This document shows, piece by piece, positions 1 to 5,381 of a stretch of DNA of 6,806 bases; within the stretch, counting starts at the first letter, position 1, and each line of letters starts with the position of its first letter. Source of the stretch: Candidatus Melainabacteria bacterium (GTDB taxonomy: Bacteria; Cyanobacteriota; Vampirovibrionia; LMEP-6097); the NCBI GenBank assembly GCA_028817775.1, contig JAPPOW010000029.1, positions 1 through 6,806 of the forward strand, given 5' to 3'. A model generated the notes under the pieces. It worked only from the letters and a program-made list of their open reading frames with translations. It ran no database searches and had not been told where the DNA came from. Made by a program: the position numbers and the translations under genes.

Positions 1-343
1 CACTCGATGATACTTGAGCCAGAAGTTGCACTAGAGTATTGTGGGTAGAGTGGGACCAGTAGAATGGCTTGAACCTAATACCGAGGATATGATCCATCAG
101 CTTGGAGATAATGGTTGCAAGAAACTAGTCATAGTACCTATCAGTTTTGTCGGTGATCATATTGAAACCCTACATGAACTAGGGATTGAATATAAAGAAG
201 TGGCTGCCCAAAGTGGTATCATTGACTACCGAATTACTCGCCTGCCTAAAGCTAATCCTTTGTTGATAGAAGCGCTAGCAGCTCAAGTCCAAAATGAAAG
301 CACTTGCCTACAACCCAAATCTCTCAGAAAGCTCGTTTCTTGA
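1..343 (+). CDS. hemH: Ferrochelatase, C-terminal part (5' end outside window; apparent frame break near 46)
   Basis: Ferrochelatase inserts Fe2+ into protoporphyrin IX (or coproporphyrin III) in the last steps of haem synthesis. The frame open from the GTG at 41 shows the family's C-terminal signature: RVGPVEWLEPNTED, then VPISFVGDHIETLHELGIEY. The D-H-x-E of the latter is the conserved metal/proton-handling motif (D39, H40, E42 counted from GTG 41). The sequence ends with the usual PLLIEALA segment. Just upstream, frame 1 (positions 1-45) reads ...PEVALEYCG, which aligns with the residues normally preceding RVGP (as in LAYQSRVGP), but that frame stops at 46-48. One extra base around 40-46 would explain this, so GTG 41 is probably not a true start. 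The last ~14 residues (STCLQPKSLRKLVS) look like read-through into the next gene, which hemH overlaps by 50 nt. Family call is strong; whether the gene is intact is uncertain. Confidence 0.85.
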
Positions 344-1328
344 ATTAATCGAAGTCGAGAAACCTCAGCTCACTGAGAATAATGCCATTGTAAAAGTAAC
401 TGGTGTTGGCGTCTGCGGTTCTGATTTGCTCAAACTTGATCGCGCCCTGGTCAAAGCTGGTACTATTCTTGGTCATGAGATGGTTGGCGTGATCGACCAA
501 ATCTCTCCAGAGATGTCTAAGCAGTATGGTTTCAAAGCAGGCGATAGAATTTTAAGTTCTCACCATGTGCCATGTCTTGAGTGTGATTACTGCAAGCGCG
601 GCAAAGAAAGTCTCTGCACTCAATTTAAGTCTACTAATTTTAAGCCTGGTGCTTTTTGTGAGTATTTAGAACTGAGTGAAGCTCACCTCAAAGCTACAGT
701 GCAAAAGGTCCCAGATCATCTTAGTGATGAAGTGGCAAGTTTTACTGAGCCAATTGCTTGTTGTCTCAAAGCAGTGAGGGGAACCGTCATTGCGAGGAGT
801 GAAACGACGAAGCAACCCAGTCAAAAAATTCTGGTGATTGGCTTAGGTTCTATTGGACTCATCATGGGACAAACAGCAAAACATTTCTCCCCGGAATCCC
901 ATTTAACCGGCTTAGACCTCAATGAAACTAGATTTGAACCAGCTCAAAATTTAGGCTTTGACGAGCTCAAATCCTCATTACAAAGCGAAGCTTACGATCT
1001 CATCTTCCTTTGTGCTGGTGCTGATGCTACTGTTGAGCTAGCTACTAAACATGCCCGCAATGGTGCAACTATAGTAGTCTTCTCCTCTACTCCTGGAGAA
1101 ACCCAATTCATGAATAATGATATTTACTATAAAGAACTAAGAGTGATGGCAAGTTACTCACCAAATCTTGAGGATCTTAGAGAAGCACTTGAATTGCTTT
1201 CTGAGCATAAAGTTAAAGTTGATCAACTAATAACTCACCGAGCCAAATTGGATAAACTTGGTCAAACGATAAATTTGTGCCGTAAAGAAGCTGGTATCAA
1301 GAGCTACTTTGCTCCAAATATCGGGTAA
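294..1328 (+). CDS. Zinc-dependent medium-chain alcohol/polyol dehydrogenase family protein
   Basis: This is a 344-residue MDR-superfamily oxidoreductase, most like the threonine/sorbitol dehydrogenase type; the substrate cannot be told. Visible catalytic zinc ligands are C41 (GVCGSD), H61-E62 (GHEMVG) and E152 (FTEPIACC). Structural zinc cysteines are C94, C97, C100 and C108 (CLECDYC then KRGKESLC). The Rossmann fold starts at VIGLGSIG (residues 181-188). D208 at the end of the next strand (GLDLN) favours NAD over NADP (inference from family rules). The start MKALAY is typical of the family, so the ATG at 294 is trusted despite the 50-nt overlap with hemH; the pair is probably co-transcribed. 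Oddity: residues 165-176 (VIARSETTKQPS), in the linker before the Rossmann fold, are encoded by a dispersed repeat (786-818). Length is normal for the family. Confidence 0.85.
   Translation: MKALAYNPNLSESSFLELIEVEKPQLTENNAIVKVTGVGVCGSDLLKLDRALVKAGTILGHEMVGVIDQISPEMSKQYGFKAGDRILSSHHVPCLECDYCKRGKESLCTQFKSTNFKPGAFCEYLELSEAHLKATVQKVPDHLSDEVASFTEPIACCLKAVRGTVIARSETTKQPSQKILVIGLGSIGLIMGQTAKHFSPESHLTGLDLNETRFEPAQNLGFDELKSSLQSEAYDLIFLCAGADATVELATKHARNGATIVVFSSTPGETQFMNNDIYYKELRVMASYSPNLEDLREALELLSEHKVKVDQLITHRAKLDKLGQTINLCRKEAGIKSYFAPNIG
786..818 (+). repeat. Dispersed 33-bp repeat (GTCATTGCGAGGAG type), copy 1, in frame in the dehydrogenase
   Basis: The unit begins GTCATTGCGAGGAG and ends GCAACCC. 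By hand alignment it matches 26 of 33 positions with the reverse complement of 4601-4633, and the first 14 bases are identical. Near its ends it carries inverted TTGC/GCAA. It is read as VIARSETTKQP without disturbing the frame. From general knowledge, similar 'GTCATTGCGAGG...GAAGCAATC' repeats are common in several bacterial genomes; how many copies this genome has cannot be seen here. Confidence 0.75.
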
Positions 1329-1338
1329 AATCAAGTTT

Positions 1339-1638
1339 GTGGACTATAATTTCGACAAATACGAAAAACGTCTCATCGATCATCTCAAAAGCCTTGAGCT
1401 CGGTTCTGGCTGTAAAATCTTACTATTTGGATCAAGAGCAAGAAGAGATCACCACAAAAGTTCAGACCTAGACATAGCATTAGAAAATATCCCACCAGGC
1501 ACAAGGCTATCAGACCTTAAAGAAGAACTAGATAGTCTCAATATTCCTTACCATATCGATCTAGTAGACCTGAATACTGTTGACCAAAAGTTCTATAATA
1601 AATGCATGGCAGAAGCCTTAAACATACAAGATGTCTAA
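1339..1638 (+). CDS. MNT-domain nucleotidyltransferase, antitoxin of an MNT-HEPN pair
   Basis: This is a small DNA polymerase beta-type minimal nucleotidyltransferase. In characterised pairs the enzyme adds AMP to a tyrosine of the HEPN partner and so silences its RNase activity. From the GTG at 1339 it is 99 residues, with G31-S32 (FGSRARRDHH), the catalytic D43-x-D45 (SDLDIAL) and the third acidic residue D74 (HIDLVDL). Start choice: GTG 1339 lies 10 nt after the dehydrogenase stop and gives a natural N-terminus (VDYNFDKYEKRL). A TTG at 1309 would add 10 residues and overlap the dehydrogenase by 20 nt. Neither has a clear Shine-Dalgarno sequence, so the start is unsure. It overlaps the HEPN gene by 8 nt, which suggests coupled translation. 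It belongs to the HI0073-like branch, judging by its partner. Confidence 0.85.
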   Translation: MDYNFDKYEKRLIDHLKSLELGSGCKILLFGSRARRDHHKSSDLDIALENIPPGTRLSDLKEELDSLNIPYHIDLVDLNTVDQKFYNKCMAEALNIQDV

Positions 1639-2026
1639 ACTCAAAGAAAAATACGAGAATACCAGCAAAGCATTAACTGCTTTGAAAAAAATGCTCAAGC
1701 GAGATCATAAGGATGAAGCTGTACGCGATTCAATAATCAAACGTTTTGAATTTACAGTTGAGATGTCCTGGAAACTATACAAAGTGTTTTTTGAAGTGAC
1801 CTCACATAAAATCAATTCACCCAAAGATATTTTTCGTGAAATGTTAGAGTATCAAATTCTCAACACTGAAGAAGTAGAGCAAGCTCTTGATATGATTGAT
1901 GCACGTAACACTAGCTCACACGAATATAACGAAGACAAAGCTGCAAGCCTAGCGGAAGAAATACCTCAGTACATACCACTCTTAGAAAAAATGCTTAATT
2001 ATAAAGGTCTTCAAGAAAGTTTATAA
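1631..2026 (+). CDS. HEPN-domain RNase toxin / nucleotidyltransferase substrate-binding protein (HI0074/HepT-like)
   Basis: This 131-residue, mostly helical protein is of the HI0074 'nucleotidyltransferase substrate-binding' type, in the HEPN superfamily. Family hallmarks are RFEFTVEMSWKLYK (residues 38-51), DIFREMLEYQIL (67-78) and the motif R92-NTSS-H97-E-Y99 near the third helix. This fits the RX4HXY motif of HepT toxins. R and H form the ribonuclease site, and the Y is the residue modified by the MNT partner in studied systems. The ATG at 1631 overlaps the MNT stop (ATGTCTAA), so the two are translated from one transcript. They sit at the end of the hemH-dehydrogenase run with no separate promoter that I can recognise. 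Toxin function is inferred from family and gene pairing. Confidence 0.87.
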   Translation: MSKLKEKYENTSKALTALKKMLKRDHKDEAVRDSIIKRFEFTVEMSWKLYKVFFEVTSHKINSPKDIFREMLEYQILNTEEVEQALDMIDARNTSSHEYNEDKAASLAEEIPQYIPLLEKMLNYKGLQESL

Positions 2027-2031
2027 CTGCT

Positions 2032-2040
2032 TGCTATAAT
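2032..2040 (+). promoter_or_regulatory. Extended -10 promoter for the class V aminotransferase
   Basis: TG at 2032-2033, one base, then a perfect TATAAT at 2035-2040. No convincing -35 is present at the right distance, which extended -10 promoters tolerate. The ATG at 2049 begins 8 nt after the hexamer. A normal start site 6-7 nt after it would give a leader of only about 2 nt. There is no Shine-Dalgarno sequence before the ATG, so the mRNA may be leaderless or nearly so. Confidence 0.65.
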
Positions 2041-2048
2041 CTAGCTCC

Positions 2049-3149
2049 ATGGCAGAACTAACAAAACAAAAACACCCCTTCTTGATGATTCCTGGACCTA
2101 CTCCAGTGCCACAAGATGTACTAGCAGCATTAGCTGAGCACCCACTTGGTCACCGCTCCCCAGAGTTCTCCAAAATTTTTATGTCGGCTACTGAAAAATT
2201 ACAGTGGTTAGGACAGACAAAAAATGATGTCTTTATTTACACTGCTTCTGGCACCGGCGCGATGGAAGGCGCGATCGCCAACACTATCAATGCTGGTGAT
2301 AAAGTTCTTTGCTTGGTGATTGGAGTTTTTGGGCAACGTTTTGCTGATATTGCAAAAATTTATGGTGCAGACGTGACGATGCTCTCAGCAGAACCTGGTC
2401 AGTGCATCAGCCCAGAACAATTAAAAGAAGCACTAAGCAAAGATAAATTTAAAGCAGTCACTTTAACTCACTCAGAGACCAGTACTGGCACTGCCAACGA
2501 TCTCAAGGCACTGATGCCGCTTATTAAAGAAGCCGGCGCGCTCAGTATCGTCGATGTAGTCACTTCACTAGGCTGCATGGATGTGCGCATGGATGACTGG
2601 GGCATCGATGTCATGCTCTCTGGCTCACAAAAGGGTTTCATGATTCCTCCAGGCTTAAGTTTTATTTATGTCTCTGATGCAGCTTATAAGGCCAAAGCTC
2701 AGTGTAAGAGCCCAAGCTACTACTTCTGCTGGACTCAAAGCAAGAAAGCTCTTGGGCAGAACACCACTCCTTATACTCCAAATGTCTCTCACATTGTAGC
2801 TCTTGAACTAGCTTTGCAAATGATGGTTGAAGAAGGTCTCGAAAATATTTTGGAGCGCCATAGTCGCTTGCGTGACAAGTTGCGTGATGGCTTGCGTGAG
2901 CTTGGCTTAAGCCTACTCACTGATGATAGTTCTGCTTCAGCTGCTATCACTGCGATCTACCCGCCAGAAGGAATTGCAGTGCCTGATATCCGCAAAGCCT
3001 TCCAGCAAGATCATAATATAGTAGTTGCCAATGGACAGAAAACTCTTAAGGACAAGATCTTCCGTATGGGACATTTGGGATTTGTGACTGATGAGAATAT
3101 TGAGATGGGACTCAATGCACTTAAAGATGTGCTGGCAAAACTGAGCTAA
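2049..3149 (+). CDS. Class V PLP aminotransferase (alanine/serine-glyoxylate aminotransferase family)
   Basis: This 366-residue fold-type I PLP enzyme belongs to the family of alanine-glyoxylate and serine-pyruvate aminotransferases. The same family includes proteins once named 'soluble hydrogenase 42 kDa subunit' in cyanobacteria. It opens with the family hallmark MIPGPTPVP (13-21). The glycine-rich phosphate-binding stretch is TASGTGAMEGA (65-75), HSETSTG (141-147) precedes the cofactor Asp D169 (SIVDVVTSLG), and the PLP Schiff-base lysine is K195 in SGSQKGFMIPPG. R339 (FRMGHLG) is the substrate-carboxylate Arg. The exact amino donor and acceptor are not determinable; glyoxylate/glycine-serine metabolism is the likely field. 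It has its own extended -10 promoter and apparently no ribosome-binding site. It is full length, and the next gene follows after 43 nt. Confidence 0.88.
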   Translation: MAELTKQKHPFLMIPGPTPVPQDVLAALAEHPLGHRSPEFSKIFMSATEKLQWLGQTKNDVFIYTASGTGAMEGAIANTINAGDKVLCLVIGVFGQRFADIAKIYGADVTMLSAEPGQCISPEQLKEALSKDKFKAVTLTHSETSTGTANDLKALMPLIKEAGALSIVDVVTSLGCMDVRMDDWGIDVMLSGSQKGFMIPPGLSFIYVSDAAYKAKAQCKSPSYYFCWTQSKKALGQNTTPYTPNVSHIVALELALQMMVEEGLENILERHSRLRDKLRDGLRELGLSLLTDDSSASAAITAIYPPEGIAVPDIRKAFQQDHNIVVANGQKTLKDKIFRMGHLGFVTDENIEMGLNALKDVLAKLS

Positions 3150-3192
3150 TCCGTAAATCACCTATTGCCATTCAACTAGTTCTTGTTAGACA

Positions 3193-3663
3193 ATGGTATT
3201 AATGAAGCTTCCAGGCAAATCATTATTAACTACAGCAGCACTTAGTTTGGCCGCCTTGCCACTTGTGCCAGAGACAGAAGCCGCTGAGCCACAAAACTGC
3301 ATGGCTTGCCACAGACAAGCTGATCTAGAATCAGTAGACTATCGTCTTGAAGATTCAAGAGCTTTGGCTGAAGGGCTAGCCCAAAAGCCAGCGAACAAAA
3401 GACAAACTCAAATACCAGATCAAGGACTCTTTGGTGGAAGCTATGCCGGTCAAGGAATAAGAACAGTACCAGCACTTACTCCAGACGGTTTTCCTCAATC
3501 TAGATCTGCAACAAGGTCAGCTACAAGAGGTCAGTGGACCAGAGACGAATATGGCAGACCCATTGATCAATACGGCAGAAGAGTTATCAACTACAACAAT
3601 TTTTATCAAAACGACGGTAGAAGAAGATACTTCAGACCTGGTTTTTATGGCTACCCTTGGTAA
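3193..3663 (+). CDS. Small exported protein with a single CXXCH haem motif; family not recognised
   Basis: This is a predicted secreted or periplasmic protein of 156 residues. It has a basic start (MKLPGKS), a hydrophobic core (LLTTAALSLAALPLV) and a probable signal-peptidase site after about residue 30 (ETEA-AEP). Directly behind lies C36-M-A-C39-H40, the motif for covalent haem c attachment. No later methionine exists to act as the usual distal ligand, and the mature part is otherwise not a cytochrome fold I know. The C-terminal half is rich in Arg, Tyr, Gly and Asn, with short repeats (SATRSATR; EYGRPIDQYGRRV) and a YFRPGFYGYPW end. An alternative ATG at 3202 (MKLPGKS) gives a more typical signal peptide; no clear Shine-Dalgarno supports either start. 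Its stop is 2 nt from the convergent hemC stop. Function unknown; an electron-transfer, haem-binding or structural envelope role is possible. Confidence 0.7.
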   Translation: MVLMKLPGKSLLTTAALSLAALPLVPETEAAEPQNCMACHRQADLESVDYRLEDSRALAEGLAQKPANKRQTQIPDQGLFGGSYAGQGIRTVPALTPDGFPQSRSATRSATRGQWTRDEYGRPIDQYGRRVINYNNFYQNDGRRRYFRPGFYGYPW

Positions 3664-3665
3664 TT

Positions 3666-4610
3666 CTAAACTTTAAGCTCCTGCAAAATCCCAGCTGCAC
3701 CCTGAGCTAATAATTTCTCAGCTAATTCTTGACCAAGCTTTTCGGCATCTTCTAAATTGCCAGTGATTTGATCTTGATAGATTTTGCTGCCATCTAGGCT
3801 TGAGACTAGACCGGTATACAGGAGATCCTTACGCCCTTCGGGCTCAGGATGACAAGAGATACCAATAGGCACTTGGCAACCGCCCTCTAGTTTACGCAAG
3901 AATGCCCGCTCACCTGCAAGCACCAACTCATCTTCTCTAGAATTAATTGCCTGACGAATTAAATCCCGCAACTCTTCTCTAGTTGATTTAATCTCCACCC
4001 CAAGCGCTCCTTGACCCACAGCTGGCAAAATCTCATTTGGATCTAGGTACTCACCAATTTGATCTTGCATATCAAGCCTATGTAAACCTGCTGCTGCCAA
4101 GACTATGCCATCAAGTTTATTAGCTGGATCATTCAATTTTTTGAAACGAGTTTGCAAATTACCACGGATATCAACAAATTCAATCTGCGGGTATTTGTTT
4201 TTGAGCTGAGCAATACGGCGCAAACTTGAAGTGCCAATGACTTTAGCCTGCTCTAGAGATTTGACACCACTATAGTCTGAGAAACAAACTACATCACGGA
4301 CATCCTCCCGGCAACTAGTTGCAGCTAACTCTAAACCAGCTGGCAACTGGGTTGGCAGATCTTTCATTGAGTGGACAGCAAGATCAATTGTTTCAGCTAA
4401 TAACTCATTCTCAAGTTCTTTAGTGAACAAAGCCTTCCCTCCTATTTTAGACAAAGCCTGATCAAGAATTTTATCACCTTGAGTTTTGATTTCTTTAATC
4501 TCAATTTCAAGTTCTGGATAAGTTTCAAGCAAACGATCCCGCACCCAATAAGTTTGGATCAATGCTAATTTACTATCACGGCTGCCTATTATTAATTTCT
4601 GGATTGCCAC
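3666..4610 (-). CDS. hemC: Hydroxymethylbilane synthase (porphobilinogen deaminase)
   Basis: HemC joins four porphobilinogens into hydroxymethylbilane, a cytosolic step of tetrapyrrole synthesis. The 314-residue protein is full length. It shows IIGSRDSKLALIQT (7-20), the active-site D84 (HSMKDLP), R131-R132 (GTSSLRR), the IRGNLQTR stretch (148-155), LPAVGQGALGVE (195-206), and the dipyrromethane-cofactor cysteine C245 in LEGGCQVPIG. Start: GTG at 4610, with GAGGAG 9 nt upstream. No other usual start codon lies in the frame nearby. Both the GTG and the GAGGAG are inside a dispersed repeat (4601-4634). A second repeat encodes residues 253-264 (CHPEPEGRKDLL), a few residues longer than the usual loop. 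The pyrH stop is 29 nt upstream, so pyrH-hemC is probably one operon. Confidence 0.95.
   Translation of the reverse strand: MAIQKLIIGSRDSKLALIQTYWVRDRLLETYPELEIEIKEIKTQGDKILDQALSKIGGKALFTKELENELLAETIDLAVHSMKDLPTQLPAGLELAATSCREDVRDVVCFSDYSGVKSLEQAKVIGTSSLRRIAQLKNKYPQIEFVDIRGNLQTRFKKLNDPANKLDGIVLAAAGLHRLDMQDQIGEYLDPNEILPAVGQGALGVEIKSTREELRDLIRQAINSREDELVLAGERAFLRKLEGGCQVPIGISCHPEPEGRKDLLYTGLVSSLDGSKIYQDQITGNLEDAEKLGQELAEKLLAQGAAGILQELKV
3821..3854 (-). repeat. Second repeat type (TGTCATCCTGAGCCC...GGATCTCC) embedded in hemC
   Basis: Read on the minus strand this 34-bp unit begins TGTCATCCTGAGCC and ends GTAAGGATCTCC, with a small perfect hairpin GCCC-GAA-GGGC in the middle. It is translated in frame as CHPEPEGRKDLL (residues 253-264 of HemC). 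From general knowledge, 'GTCATCCTGAG...AAGGATCT' units recur in many bacterial genomes, in intergenic and sometimes coding positions. Only one copy is in this window, so the repeat status rests on recall of that family and on the atypical peptide. Confidence 0.6.
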
Positions 4611-4634
4611 GTCGCGTTGCTCCTCGCAATGACC
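4601..4634 (-). repeat. Dispersed repeat (GTCATTGCGAGGAG type), copy 2, carrying the hemC start
   Basis: On the minus strand the unit runs from GGTCATTGCGAGGAG to GTGGCAATCC, with inverted ATTGC/GCAAT near the two ends. It fills nearly the whole pyrH-hemC gap and extends into the first three codons and one further base of hemC. It matches the copy at 786-818 at 26 of 33 positions by hand alignment. Confidence 0.8.
4619..4624 (-). promoter_or_regulatory. Shine-Dalgarno sequence of hemC, inside the dispersed repeat
   Basis: GAGGAG on the minus strand lies 9 nt before the GTG at 4610. It is the clearest ribosome-binding site seen upstream of any gene here. It belongs to the conserved GTCATTGCGAGGAG core of the repeat, which is identical in the copy inside the dehydrogenase. 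Confidence 0.6.
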
Positions 4635-4639
4635 AATTA

Positions 4640-5356
4640 CTATTGCACCAAAGTACCAACTTCAAGTCCAGTAACAATATCTCTTACTGCACCTGGTCTT
4701 GCAAAATCAAAAACTGCAATCGGTAAACTCTTATCACGGCAAAGTGCAATTGCAGCAGTATCCATCACCTTAAGATCACGAGTAATCAAATCCTGATGAC
4801 TCAAACTGCCGATCTTTTGAGCTTTGGGATTAGTCTTAGGATCAGAGTCATAGACTCCATCAACACCGTTCTTAGCTGTGAGCAATAGATCACAATCCAT
4901 CTCAGAAGCTCTGAGTGCTGCCGCTGTATCAGTAGTAAAGAACGGATTACCAGTACCACCACCAAAAATAACTACTCTACCTTTAGAGAGGTGACGCTGC
5001 GCCCGGCGGCGAATATATGGTTCAGCAATAGAGTTCATAGTAATTGCAGTCTGCACTCGAGTTGCCACCCCACGCTTCTCTAGTACTCCTTGTAAAACCA
5101 GTGCATTCATAATTGTTGCAAGCATTCCGACATAGTCAGCAGCCGCTCTATCCATACCAAGCTCAGTAGATTTTTGCAGCCCGCGGAAAATATTACCTCC
5201 ACCAACAACTACACAAACTTGCACCCCAAGATTGCTCGCCATTTCGATTTCTTCAGCAATTCGATCAACAATATCGGTTGCAATCCCTAACGAACCCTCT
5301 CCGCAGAGAGCCTCGCCACTTAACTTGAGTAGTATGCGTTTATATTTAACTTCCAT
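4640..5356 (-). CDS. pyrH: Uridylate kinase (UMP kinase)
   Basis: PyrH phosphorylates UMP to UDP in pyrimidine nucleotide synthesis. It is a cytosolic hexamer of the amino-acid-kinase fold and is normally essential. The 238-residue protein has the usual length and motifs: KRILLKLSGEAL (6-17), VVVGGGNIFRG (49-59), the UMP-binding GMDRAAADYVGMLATIMNAL (67-86), the GGGTGNPFFTTDTAAALRASE stretch (132-152), and KNGVDGVYDSDPK (162-174). The start ATG at 5356 gives the standard N-terminus; no Shine-Dalgarno precedes it. A perfect extended -10 (5369-5377) lies 12 nt before the ATG. The gene is not next to tsf or frr, its common neighbours. It sits instead between a sigma-factor gene and hemC, with which it is probably co-transcribed. 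Confidence 0.95.
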   Translation of the reverse strand: MEVKYKRILLKLSGEALCGEGSLGIATDIVDRIAEEIEMASNLGVQVCVVVGGGNIFRGLQKSTELGMDRAAADYVGMLATIMNALVLQGVLEKRGVATRVQTAITMNSIAEPYIRRRAQRHLSKGRVVIFGGGTGNPFFTTDTAAALRASEMDCDLLLTAKNGVDGVYDSDPKTNPKAQKIGSLSHQDLITRDLKVMDTAAIALCRDKSLPIAVFDFARPGAVRDIVTGLEVGTLVQ

Positions 5357-5368
5357 TGTGCGGGTTTA

Positions 5369-5377
5369 ATTATAACA
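5369..5377 (-). promoter_or_regulatory. Extended -10 promoter for pyrH(-hemC)
   Basis: On the minus strand TG (5377-5376), one base, then a perfect TATAAT (5374-5369). Twelve nt separate the hexamer from the pyrH ATG, so a normal start site leaves a leader of about 5-6 nt. No -35 is seen at 16-18 nt; a TTGAGA at 5392-5387 is only 12 nt away, too close. It directly follows the perfect hairpin at the end of the repeat array. Confidence 0.6.
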
Positions 5378-5381
5378 GGCT

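Noticed and set aside
1309..1338. TTG start giving the MNT protein 10 more residues
   Set aside because: A rare start, overlapping the dehydrogenase by 20 nt, that adds no family sequence. GTG 1339 is preferred, though the longer form cannot be excluded.
2937..3161. 74-residue minus-strand frame antisense to the aminotransferase 3' end
   Set aside because: Antisense shadow of a conserved coding region; no start signal or motif.
3194..3202. Extended -10-like TGGTATTAA at the start of the CXXCH gene
   Set aside because: It overlaps the start codons themselves, so it could not drive the full gene; probably chance.
3242..3475. 77-residue hydrophobic minus-strand frame antisense to the CXXCH gene
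   Set aside because: The sense frame has a coherent signal peptide and CXXCH, while the antisense frame shows only composition-driven leucines.
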